This document shows, piece by piece, positions 18,626 through 26,753 of a stretch of 64,000 nucleotides of DNA (position 1 is its first letter; the number at the start of each line of letters is the position of its first letter). The notes below the pieces were generated by a model. The model was not told the origin of the DNA. It was given only the letters and a program-made list of their open reading frames with translations, and searched no databases. Source of the DNA: JABACD01 sp047639675 (GTDB taxonomy: Bacteria; Planctomycetota; UBA1135; GCA-002686595); assembly GCA_047639675.1 (NCBI GenBank), contig JBLIOI010000008.1, positions 1 to 64,000 on the forward strand, read 5' to 3'. The position numbers and the translations under genes are program-made.

Positions 18626-19219
18626 TTATTCGTCGGCGTCCTCGGCTTCCTCGGCCTCAACCTCTGCGGCCTCGGTCTCAGCTGAACTGCGCGTGCCAAT
18701 GATGCTGGCGATGTCCAGATTAGGGTCACAAGCGAGGGTGACGCCGTCGGGGAGCTCGATTTGCGACGCCTTGACGTGATCGCCCTCGGCTAATCCGTCG
18801 ACCTTGGCGACCAAGCTATCCGGGATCATCGAGGGAATACTCGAAATCGTGATGTGCTCGACCAAGTGATTGACGACGCCGCCAGCGGGGTGACCCATGA
18901 AGGTGACCTCGACCTCGGACTCGATTTCGACACCACGAATCACGTGACGGAACTCAACGTGGATAATGTGGTCACCAAAGGTGTCCCATTGGAGCTCGTT
19001 GACGATGGCCGTCTCCTGAGTTCCTTCGATGTCTACATCGTACAAGTGCACGTGAGCGCGGCGAGTCGCGAGGAACTCGCGCTCGTCGATGGAGATGTCG
19101 ATGTGTGCGTCACCTCCTTGAATGTTGGCGGGAATGCGACCGCTAGCACGCAATTGGCGACTGCCATTGCTGCCGACGCGGGCACGCTTCTGGGCCGTGA
19201 GAACTGAGCTCTGGGCCAT
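18626..19219 (-). CDS. rplY: 50S ribosomal protein L25 (Ctc type)
   Basis: Binds 5S rRNA; the long form is also called general stress protein Ctc. I place the start at the ATG at 19219 (MAQSSVLTAQKRARVG), preceded by GAGGT at good spacing, because the longer open frame runs into prs. The product is 197 residues. The N-terminal L25 domain includes GSRQLRASGRIPANIQGG, and the beta-rich TL5/Ctc C-terminal domain covers about 90-180. An acidic tail (EVEAEEAEDADE) ends the protein. Confidence 0.95.
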   Translation of the reverse strand: MAQSSVLTAQKRARVGSNGSRQLRASGRIPANIQGGDAHIDISIDEREFLATRRAHVHLYDVDIEGTQETAIVNELQWDTFGDHIIHVEFRHVIRGVEIESEVEVTFMGHPAGGVVNHLVEHITISSIPSMIPDSLVAKVDGLAEGDHVKASQIELPDGVTLACDPNLDIASIIGTRSSAETEAAEVEAEEAEDADE

Positions 19220-19250
19220 GGGAACTACCTCGGTATGAAAAAAGGAACAG

Positions 19251-20198
19251 TTAGTCTTCGAAGAGAACGCTGACCGAAGTCGAGCGATGAATGTTGTAGA
19301 TCGCTTTGGCGAGTAACGGTGCGATCGAGACCGTTTCGATGGTATCCGGCCAATCCTCGCCGCGCGGGATTGTGTCGGTAACCAGGATCTTGTCAACCGG
19401 CGCGTCGCGCAGGCGCTGGATTGCGGGGCCGCAGAATACGGCGTGGCTGACCACAATTACGATCGAAGCAGCGCCCTGCTGGCGCAGGATTCCGGCCGCC
19501 TCGGTGATTGAGCCGCCAGTCGAGATCATGTCGTCGACAATGACCACGTTGCGGCCATCCACATCGCCAATCACGTGCTCAACAGCGATTTCCGAGCCAG
19601 AAATGCGTCGTTTATCGACGATTGCAAGGTCGGCTCCCATCGGCTTGGCGTAGCCACGGGCCATTTTGATGCCGCCCACGTCAGGCGTAACGATCACCGG
19701 GTTATCGATGCCGAGCTCCTGGAGCCGCTTCAGCATCACCGGCTTGGCGTACAGGTGGTCCACGGGAATATCAAAGAAACCCTGAATCTGGGCTGCGTGC
19801 ATATCCACTGTGACCAGGCGATCGCAGCCACTGACAGTCAAGGTGTTCGCCAAAACGCGGGCGCTAATCGGTACGCGCCCCTCGTCCTTGCGGTCTTTTC
19901 GAGCGTAGCCGTAGTAAGGCATGACCGCCGTGATGCGACCAGCGCTTGAACGGCGCAAGGTGTCGATCAGGAGCAAGAGTTCGATCCAGTTGTCGTTCAC
20001 CGGCGGACAAGTCGGCTGCAAGATAAAGCAGTCCGTACCACGCAGGTCGACGTTGACCTTGATGTCGACTTCTCCGTCTGGGAAACGGCCGACATGCGCA
20101 TTCGCCAAGGGGATATCCAACGACTCTGAAATGTCTTTGGACAGCTGCGTGTGAGCTTGTCCCGAAATCAGAGTGATCTTGTCGTTGTAGGTGGCCAC
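19251..20198 (-). CDS. prs: Ribose-phosphate pyrophosphokinase
   Basis: Makes PRPP from ribose 5-phosphate and ATP for nucleotide, His and Trp synthesis. The open frame extends upstream into glmU, but a GTG at 20198 (VATYNDKITLISG), preceded by AGGA, gives 315 residues, the standard length. Motifs include GRFPDGEVDIKVNVDLRG, the loop YYGYARKDRKDEGRVPISA, VTVDMHAAQIQGFF and the PRPP-binding VVIVDDMISTGGSI. It lies 46 bases after glmU and 31 bases before rplY. Confidence 0.96.
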   Translation of the reverse strand: MATYNDKITLISGQAHTQLSKDISESLDIPLANAHVGRFPDGEVDIKVNVDLRGTDCFILQPTCPPVNDNWIELLLLIDTLRRSSAGRITAVMPYYGYARKDRKDEGRVPISARVLANTLTVSGCDRLVTVDMHAAQIQGFFDIPVDHLYAKPVMLKRLQELGIDNPVIVTPDVGGIKMARGYAKPMGADLAIVDKRRISGSEIAVEHVIGDVDGRNVVIVDDMISTGGSITEAAGILRQQGAASIVIVVSHAVFCGPAIQRLRDAPVDKILVTDTIPRGEDWPDTIETVSIAPLLAKAIYNIHRSTSVSVLFED

Positions 20199-20244
20199 GG
20201 GTTCGTTCCTGTTCTTAAGGGGATTGATACTAATGAGAGTCGAT

Positions 20245-21564
20245 CTAGCTTTTCGCTGTCTCGGCTCCCTCACGGCGTTGCGCCACGCTTTGAGATCCTT
20301 CGAACTTGCGAGCTGGGATGCCCGCCCAAACTTCGTCTTCCCCCACCGTTGCGGATATGGTGATGACTGAATTTGCTCCAGTCACCGCACGCGCCGCGAT
20401 TTCGTTGGGGGCAACGATCGTTGTTCCGCTACCGATAAAGGCGCCGTCACCAACCTGCGTGCGATGCTTCTTCAGTCCGTCGTAGTTGGCGAAGATCGTG
20501 CCAGCTCCGATGTTCACTCCGGCGCCGATGTCAGCGTCGCCCAAATAGCTGAGATGCTTAGCCTTGGTGTGTGCGCCGATGTGCGAGTTCTTGCTCTCGG
20601 TGAAGTTGCCGATCTCGGCGCCTTCATCGAGCACAGTGCCTACGCGCAAGTGCGAGAAGGGACCGACTTCGCAATTCTCGCCGATGCGCACTCCAGCGCG
20701 AATCACCGTACAAGGCAGGATTCGCGTGCCTCTGCCGATTTCAACACCCGCGTCAATGTAGGCGCTGGCAGGATCCTCGATGCGCACGCCGCCCTCCATG
20801 TGCTTTTCCAGAATCCGAACTTGCAGCGCCCAGCGAGCCTCCGCAAGTTGTCCGATGTTATTGACGCCGATCGCTTCGTCGAGATCATCGAGCACGACAC
20901 TCTCAACCTTATCGCCCGTCTCCGCAAACATCGCGGGGACGTCAGTTAGGTAGTACTCACCTTGGGCGTTGTTCTTCGACAGTCCCGGCAGGCAAGCGAG
21001 CAACTTTTGGCCAGGGAAGGAATAGACACCCAGATTGATTTCACCAATCTCAAGCTCTTCCGGATTCGCGTCCTTGTGCTCGACAATCTTTTTGAAGGAG
21101 CCGTAGGCGTCACGTGAGATTCGGCCGAAGCCCGTGGGATTCTCAGGATAAGCAGTCAGCATCGCCATGCCCTTCGAGCCTGCGGCAGCTTGGGCTTCGA
21201 GAAGCGCTTGCAAGCTCCACTGACCGAGCACCGGCATGTCGCCATAGAGAACGACAACGATACCTTCTTCGCTGGCAAAGGATGGAGCTGCGACTTGTAG
21301 AGCATGCCCGGTTCCGTTTTGCGGATCTTGCGTGACGCAGGAGATGCGGCTCGCCTCAGGTAGCTTCGCCAGTTCTTCCTCCACCTTCTCCGCCCCATGG
21401 CCGACGACCACAATGATCCGTTCAGGATCGAGGGTCAGCGCTTGGTCAACAACCCAAGCAATCATCGTCTTTCCGCAAATCTCATGCAGAACCTTGGGCA
21501 ACGCGCTCTTCATGCGTGTCCCTTGGCCAGCTGCGAGAATGACAACGGTCCCTGCCTTTAACAT
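20245..21564 (-). CDS. glmU: Bifunctional GlcNAc-1-P uridylyltransferase / GlcN-1-P acetyltransferase
   Basis: Makes UDP-GlcNAc, the shared precursor of peptidoglycan and lipid A, in the cytoplasm. The 439-residue protein has an N-terminal pyrophosphorylase domain with AAGQGTRMKSALPKVLHEI (residues 11-29) and LYGDMPVL. A C-terminal left-handed beta-helix follows from about 250, with the acetyltransferase signature HLSYLGDADIGAGVNIGAGT. The last residues (after about 420) are polar. It heads the glmU-prs-rplY-pth block, upstream of the lpx genes that consume its product. Confidence 0.96.
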   Translation of the reverse strand: MLKAGTVVILAAGQGTRMKSALPKVLHEICGKTMIAWVVDQALTLDPERIIVVVGHGAEKVEEELAKLPEASRISCVTQDPQNGTGHALQVAAPSFASEEGIVVVLYGDMPVLGQWSLQALLEAQAAAGSKGMAMLTAYPENPTGFGRISRDAYGSFKKIVEHKDANPEELEIGEINLGVYSFPGQKLLACLPGLSKNNAQGEYYLTDVPAMFAETGDKVESVVLDDLDEAIGVNNIGQLAEARWALQVRILEKHMEGGVRIEDPASAYIDAGVEIGRGTRILPCTVIRAGVRIGENCEVGPFSHLRVGTVLDEGAEIGNFTESKNSHIGAHTKAKHLSYLGDADIGAGVNIGAGTIFANYDGLKKHRTQVGDGAFIGSGTTIVAPNEIAARAVTGANSVITISATVGEDEVWAGIPARKFEGSQSVAQRREGAETAKS

Positions 21565-21942
21565 ATGGGTGACGAAAACGAGGCCCCGGAGACGACAAAA
21601 CGCCCCGCCAAGCCGTCAGATGCGCGGCTAGCTGCGAGGAGCATTCTCCGAAGAAAAAATGGGCCAAGGTTGTACTCGGGGGGGACGCCCGGCGTCAACC
21701 GAATGCAGGGCTGAAAGACCCGGGATTTTGGGATCTAGAGCGGGATTGCCTGTGGAGGGTGTGGGACTGGGCGGAAGGAGAGGGGATTCCGGGAGGCTTC
21801 TTGGGGAGGGAGTGGTGGTTGAGGGGCGAGGGAGGGAGGTGTTGGGAGAATGGCTTGGTGGGGATCGGGGGTTGGTGGGATAACTAGCTGAGAGTCGCTT
21901 GGAGGGTATTCTTCAGGGGTGGACGTCTCCTGGGGGGGCCAG
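21565..21942. other. G-rich non-coding strand beside the transposon
   Basis: About 380 bases with strong strand bias: the plus strand from roughly 21,700 to 21,900 is mostly G with few C. It includes a canonical four-run G-quadruplex pattern at 21823-21846, with loops of 3, 1 and 7 bases. Reading frames through it are low complexity and not believed. The promoter for glmU must lie close to 21,565. Confidence 0.5.
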
Positions 21943-22165
21943 AGGTGAACGGTTGAGCTTGCTCCGCAAACCTACGCTTTTGGGTTCGGGGGCTTTTGAC
22001 CGGGCGGCGTGAGCAACGGGTTGATTGGTCTTGGTTGGTTGCAGTTGAAAGGCAACTGGGATTTGAAACTCGCGGGGGCTTCGCAGACTACTTTTACGGG
22101 AAGGTCTGGAGTTTGCGGGGGTTGAAAGCTCGCGGCGTTTTTTTGAGATGCGGTTGTTGGGCAGA
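21943..22165 (+). repeat. Left inverted arm of the transposase element
   Basis: Starts AGGTGAACGGTTGAGCTTGC and ends near CGGTTGTTGGGC. Its reverse complement matches 22979-23201 through nearly the whole length. Inside is a small hairpin, CAGTTG-AAAGG-CAACTG, of REP-like size. Confidence 0.85.
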
Positions 22166-22325
22166 GGTCTCTGATGAAACTTAGGTTCGGGGGGCTTCCG
22201 GCCTTCGGAAAGAGTGCCGAGTTCAAGTTGGTTTTAGGTTGTCGCAAACGGGCGCTATTAGCTAAATAGGCGCAGGATTTGGCACTTTAGCTGGGAATAC
22301 GAGGGGCTCATACGTCTATGTCTGT

Positions 22326-22976
22326 ATGCAGAGTCAAATGATGTTTCCGAATGGTTGGGGTGGTTGGAGAAAGGGAAGTGGTCCTCGGAAACGCAAATCT
22401 GGAGCCGCGCATGTGACGCGGCCGAAGGTGACGAAGCACGCTGTGATGCATCTCACTTGGAAGTTGCGGAAGGACTTGCCGTCGCTCCGAAACAAATGGG
22501 CGGCCCGTGCAATCTTTGATGCGTTACGGAAGGCCAAGCTCGCTGGGCTGCGAGTCATTCACTTCTCGATTCAGGACGATCACATTCACATGATCGTTGA
22601 AGCTCCCAACCGCGAGCTCCTGGCCAACAGCATGCGCGGGCTCGGCTGCCGAATCGCCAAGGCTTTGAACAAGCTCTGGAATCGCACAGGCAAAGTGTTC
22701 GCCGAACGGTTTCACCAAGTGCTGCTCGAGGGCTTTCAGCGGGTGCGCAACGCTCTGCGCTACGTTTTGAACAACCACTTGAAGCACAAGCAGGAATCAG
22801 GGTGCGGCCGCCCCGACAGCTACTCCTCCGGCGAATACTTCGACGGCTGGAGCGACTTCAAACGCTTGCGCGACCCAGACGGCAAGGACTCCGTCGTCTC
22901 CTCAGGGGGCTGGCGGGTCACTCTCCGCTGGAAGCGGCGCTGCGCCCCATTCTCCCTCCGCCACATTCCCGGCTAA
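22326..22976 (+). CDS. REP-associated tyrosine (Y1, HUH) transposase
   Basis: Single-strand DNA transposase of the IS200/RAYT class. The 216-residue protein has the HUH metal site in QDDHIHMIVEA (His-Ile-His, near residues 83-85). The likely nucleophile is Tyr in RNALRYVLNNHLKH (near 149). A basic N-terminus rich in Gly, Arg and Lys precedes it, and a basic tail follows. The frame is intact and the catalytic residues are kept, so the gene is probably functional. It reads against its neighbours and separates the housekeeping block from lineage-specific genes. Family members of this kind are usually single copy. Confidence 0.88.
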   Translation: MQSQMMFPNGWGGWRKGSGPRKRKSGAAHVTRPKVTKHAVMHLTWKLRKDLPSLRNKWAARAIFDALRKAKLAGLRVIHFSIQDDHIHMIVEAPNRELLANSMRGLGCRIAKALNKLWNRTGKVFAERFHQVLLEGFQRVRNALRYVLNNHLKHKQESGCGRPDSYSSGEYFDGWSDFKRLRDPDGKDSVVSSGGWRVTLRWKRRCAPFSLRHIPG

Positions 22977-22978
22977 TT

Positions 22979-23201
22979 CTTCTCCCAACAACCGGACCGA
23001 AAAACTCGCCGCGAGTTTTCACCCCCCGCAAACTCCAGACCTTCCCGTAGAAGTCCTCTGCGAAGCCCCCCCGAGTTTCAATTCCCAGCTGCCTTTCAAC
23101 TGCAACCAGCCAAGATCAATCAACCCGCAGTCCACGCCGCCCGGTCAAGAGCCCCCGGACCCAAAAGCGTAGATTTGCGGAGCAAGCTCAACCGTTCACC
23201 T
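22979..23201 (-). repeat. Right inverted arm of the transposase element
   Basis: Reverse-complement partner of the left arm. It begins three bases after the transposase stop. The internal hairpin is kept as CAGTTG/CAGCTG, which still pairs in RNA or single-strand form with a G-T pair. This suggests selection on the folded shape. Confidence 0.85.
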
Positions 23202-23331
23202 TTGCCCCCATCCCGTGCCTCCCAAGCCACGAGAGCTGTAGCCGACTTCCGCTGGATTCCACCGAGTGTTACCTCACACGAGCCCTGATCTACGGCTCAC
23301 GCCACCACCAGAAGGTTTTGATTCCCAGTAT

Positions 23332-24894
23332 TCAGTTCTCTTCCTCTTCCCCCTCCCCCAACTTCTCAAGCAGGTCCTCGTCAAAGCCCCAGGAAGTCAC
23401 CTCCGGGTCTATTTCGCGGGCCAACCTCATCCACTTTAATCCCTCATCTTTCTTGCCGTGTTCATAGAGCATGTGGCCCAACGACAGGTAGAACTCGGCG
23501 CCCAAGGGATTGATCGTTATCGCTCTGCCCCAGATCTCCTCGGCCTTCGTGACTTCGTTGGCCCTCTCGAGAATCTCAGCGTAGCGGTGGAAGGTCATCG
23601 CATTCTTCGTGCCGCCTTCGATGGCTTCCTCGAAGAGTCGTCGAGCCTTGATCCGCATGCCGGCGCGGCCGGCAGAGAGTGCGGCCCGTTCCAGACCGCG
23701 CACGCTGACGAAGTCGAGTTCTTCTCTTACGTATAGGTGCCAAGCCTTCTCCATGGCCTGCAGGTCTTCTTCACTCTTCAGGTCGAGTCGATCCATGAAT
23801 ACTCTCAGGACCTCCTCGGCTGAAACCGTCTTGAGGGTGCCAATGCTTCCCTTGCGTTTGACGTCCTTGTCATGGGGCAGGGCCAATATGAACTTCTTGA
23901 ATTCTTTGGCGGTCTTCTTTTCGCTCATCAGGAAATGAACGAGGGTCCAGCCCCAGGTGTAGTGCTGATACATGCCTTCGGTTGTGATCAGGCGGCGCAA
24001 GTTCATCATCTCCCCCGCCATCACGTCCCGTTGCACTTCTGCGAGCCGGCCTTCGAGGATCAAGCCCGTGGTGAATTTCTTGGTCTTTGGATCGTAGTGG
24101 CTCGCGCCGTAGTACTCAGCTAGAGACTCTCCTGGGAAGTGCGGATAGGAGAAGTCCACGTCGATCAACTTCTGCAGGTAGTGATTCGTTTCGTGGTACA
24201 TGACCTCTTCTGTCAGGCGTAAGTCGAGACGATCAAAATAGAAGTCGAGTTCCATTGGCGCGACAAAGCGAAAGTAGCCGAGCACTCCATAGGAAGCTCC
24301 GGAGACCTGGCCGAAGTGTTGGCGATCGTTGTAGAAGCAGACGGTTAGCTTGCCGAGATCGCGGGGTTGCTTGACGCGCCAGTCCTTGGCAAAGGCGGAG
24401 AAGTAGGCCTCCATACGCTCACGAAAGGGTGCGAAGAGGTGCTCTGGAACCGTAAATTCAAAATTGAAGTGCTTGGTCGCTACTTCATGCCGATTGCGCC
24501 AGACACGGTGGAGTTCCATGTCTTCGATCTGTTCGCGACGTTCGTCGATGCGTTTCTCGATTAGCTTGTCGCGACGCTTAACCGACATCCACTTGCCGTC
24601 GAAGGGTACTAGGCCCTTCTCAAATTTCTCACGCTCCTCATCAGTTTCCGGCTCCCAAGGCGGGGAGTTGGCGATGATCGAACTCAGCACCAAGTCGGCG
24701 GGTAGGAAGACGTCTGCTTGCTTGAAGTGAATTGTGATGCCGCCATCTGTGCGCTCCAAGGTGAGTTCGCTGAAGATGCGGCCATCCTGCAGGACCAGGA
24801 TGTCGGAGCCGCCCGCCTGAAGCGAGCCGGCGATCGACATCATTGACAAGACAAGACTCCACGTAAGGTGGCGGCAAGCAAGCATTGGAGTCAT
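23332..24894 (-). CDS. Secreted gluzincin-like peptidase with TPR tail
   Basis: Probably an exported metallopeptidase-fold protein, possibly related to DUF1570 families common in planctomycetes. The 520-residue protein has a signal peptide (LVLSMMSIAGSLQAGG near 14-29). A zinc motif HETNHYLQ lies near residue 231, and ESLAEYYGA follows about 25 residues later as the third ligand, so the active site looks complete. The last 120 residues contain TPR-like helices (AMTFHRYAEILERANEVTKA and AEFYLSLGHMLYEHGKKDE). It starts two bases after the stop of the next upstream gene, so the two form an operon. The substrate is unknown. Confidence 0.7.
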   Translation of the reverse strand: MTPMLACRHLTWSLVLSMMSIAGSLQAGGSDILVLQDGRIFSELTLERTDGGITIHFKQADVFLPADLVLSSIIANSPPWEPETDEEREKFEKGLVPFDGKWMSVKRRDKLIEKRIDERREQIEDMELHRVWRNRHEVATKHFNFEFTVPEHLFAPFRERMEAYFSAFAKDWRVKQPRDLGKLTVCFYNDRQHFGQVSGASYGVLGYFRFVAPMELDFYFDRLDLRLTEEVMYHETNHYLQKLIDVDFSYPHFPGESLAEYYGASHYDPKTKKFTTGLILEGRLAEVQRDVMAGEMMNLRRLITTEGMYQHYTWGWTLVHFLMSEKKTAKEFKKFILALPHDKDVKRKGSIGTLKTVSAEEVLRVFMDRLDLKSEEDLQAMEKAWHLYVREELDFVSVRGLERAALSAGRAGMRIKARRLFEEAIEGGTKNAMTFHRYAEILERANEVTKAEEIWGRAITINPLGAEFYLSLGHMLYEHGKKDEGLKWMRLAREIDPEVTSWGFDEDLLEKLGEGEEEEN

Positions 24895-24896
24895 TC

Positions 24897-26606
24897 CTAA
24901 CTAATCGACTTCAGGAAGGCCTTATCCAGCTTCTCGAAGTCCTTCGTACTCCAGCCGCTGAAGGTTCGATTGAAGACCCGCTCGAGGAATTCCTCTTCGC
25001 GCTCGCGCAGCTTTGTGCGGCGGTTGCGGAACATCTCCTCCTCTTCCTCTTCGGTCTGAGGAGATCCGCCCCCCTCAGGCTCGCTCTCCTTCTCTTTGGT
25101 TGCGTCTTCCTCAAGCAGCGCTTTCAAGTTCTTGAGGTAGCTGGGGATGATCTCACGATACTTCTTATTCTTCGCGCCATCGCCTTCAAGCAGGAAGTAG
25201 ACGAAGCTTGATGACTCGTCGCGCCGACTCCAAAAACTCGTTCCGCCGCTCTCCCACAAAGCCGTACGAGTCATTTGCATCAGAGCCCGTGGACCGCTGA
25301 CGCGATTCTCGCGGACCGCCGTGCGCAGGTCGTCGCGATCCCAATCGTCCTGGTGAAACTTGAGCTTGGACCCCTTGGCCCTTGAGTTGTTCACAAACTC
25401 CTGAAGCCCATGCTGGAGCCACTCAGGCATGGCCCAGTAGAGCTCTCGATCGCGATCCTGAAACCAGTGGGAGGCCACATTGCCATTCATCCAGCTGAAC
25501 TCGCCACCCCAATCGCGAATCGACTCCAGGCTCGTCACGAACTCCAGGTCCGTCCCCCCCCAGAAGTTCCCGCCACCACGGTTGTAGGAATACTGCTCGT
25601 CCGAAGTCTTGCAGACACGAATGATGGGTGTGCGCACATAGTGCTGCGGACCGAAGTAATCAAAGGAGTCTTCCAGCCATTTTACGACCGCGCCGGTTTG
25701 CTCTGCAATGCGCTTGCCGTACTTCATGTCAGCGTTCGAGATCAGAAGGCAATCCTTCTCCTTTGAGTGCTTCCAACCTTCCGGAAGCGAATCGATGGCC
25801 TTCTGATGCTGCGCTTCACACTTATCCATCATCATCGTGTTGCGCTCGGAAACGCTGCGAGAATCCATGTCAGATCTGCTGACCCAAAGCCGCCCCATCG
25901 AGGTGTCCTGCTCGCCGGGCAAGGCGCCTTCGCGCGGGATCTCTTTGAAGGACTTGAGCGCTCCTTCGATGGTCTTCTTGAGCTTTTTGTAGTGGTTCTC
26001 AAGCACTTCCACCTGGATCGCAAGGTCCACTCCTTCGAGATGGTAGATCCAGGTGTTGATACGCTTCGGCCCCCTACGCGTTAGTTTCTCCACCTTAATG
26101 TCGAGGCGTGTGACAGAAACACCCTTAAGCTCGCCCTCTTCCTCCGCGGCGATGAAGTAGCCGCCACCCGAATAGGTCCGACGCAGGTAGTCCTCGTAGT
26201 TCTTGTAGTTCAGATTGAAGTTGATGCTGACCTCGCCGTCTTCACCGTCATCTTCAACCTCGCCCTCTTCATCCTCGTCCTCTTCATCCGAGAGGTCTTC
26301 GATGAACGCAATCGCCATCAACTCGGGCTTGTGTGAATAGGTCCAACTGCCTTTCCCCGTAAAGCTGTACTCGCGCTTGGATAGGAACTTGGCTACGAGC
26401 CAACTCTCATCCGACTGGATCGGGATGCTGGTCCAGTCTTTCGGAGGTTTGAAGCTATAGCCAAAGACGGAGTCCTCATGCACGCCCTTCTTGCGGCTTT
26501 GCGTAGCAAGGGAATGGGTCGTCGGCGAATGGGCTAATGCGGGCATCGACAACAAAGTCGATACAACCAGCGTGAGCGCAGTCAGTGCTCTACCACCTGT
26601 AAACAT
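24897..26606 (-). CDS. Secreted peptidase-like protein without HExxH
   Basis: Exported 569-residue protein of unknown function. A signal peptide (ALTLVVSTLLSMPALAHS) is present and the start has a strong GAGGAG ribosome site. Residues about 125-150 form a very acidic run (DEEDEDEEGEVEDDGEDGE). The middle has a peptidase-like layout ending MPEWLQHGLQEFVNNS, where related proteins have the glutamate ligand. The expected upstream HExxH is replaced by a sequence near NVASHWFQD. I infer a catalytically dead relative of its operon partner at 23332-24894. The C-terminus is charged with E-rich runs and may be coiled coil. Confidence 0.6.
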   Translation of the reverse strand: MFTGGRALTALTLVVSTLLSMPALAHSPTTHSLATQSRKKGVHEDSVFGYSFKPPKDWTSIPIQSDESWLVAKFLSKREYSFTGKGSWTYSHKPELMAIAFIEDLSDEEDEDEEGEVEDDGEDGEVSINFNLNYKNYEDYLRRTYSGGGYFIAAEEEGELKGVSVTRLDIKVEKLTRRGPKRINTWIYHLEGVDLAIQVEVLENHYKKLKKTIEGALKSFKEIPREGALPGEQDTSMGRLWVSRSDMDSRSVSERNTMMMDKCEAQHQKAIDSLPEGWKHSKEKDCLLISNADMKYGKRIAEQTGAVVKWLEDSFDYFGPQHYVRTPIIRVCKTSDEQYSYNRGGGNFWGGTDLEFVTSLESIRDWGGEFSWMNGNVASHWFQDRDRELYWAMPEWLQHGLQEFVNNSRAKGSKLKFHQDDWDRDDLRTAVRENRVSGPRALMQMTRTALWESGGTSFWSRRDESSSFVYFLLEGDGAKNKKYREIIPSYLKNLKALLEEDATKEKESEPEGGGSPQTEEEEEEMFRNRRTKLREREEEFLERVFNRTFSGWSTKDFEKLDKAFLKSIS

Positions 26607-26753
26607 TTTTATCTCCTCGTGTCCGGGGCGAGTTGTTCTGGCACAAGGCCAGAGGAACCGGGCACTTGGGACAAGGTACTGGCCATTGCGCCTTTTTGCC
26701 AGGACGAGAGAAAATCGAGTCGCCCAGCCCCCTCTGCGGGTCTGAATCAGTGG

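Larger units (their letters stand above)
21943..23201 (+). mobile_element. REP-type transposase element with long inverted arms
   Basis: A Y1 transposase gene (22326-22976) is enclosed by two arms of about 223 bases in opposite orientation (21943-22165 and 22979-23201). They agree at roughly 85-90 percent by eye. The right arm begins within a few bases of the transposase stop. The layout resembles RAYT elements, which sit among REP palindromes, but these arms are far longer than normal REPs. No target duplication could be identified. Confidence 0.75.

Noticed and set aside
19220..19456. Extension of rplY into prs
   Set aside because: It overlaps a confident prs coding region, while the ATG at 19219 has a ribosome site and gives the normal L25 start.
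21659..21883. A Gly-rich frame in the G-biased strand
   Set aside because: It is a by-product of base composition and has no recognisable domain or ribosome site.
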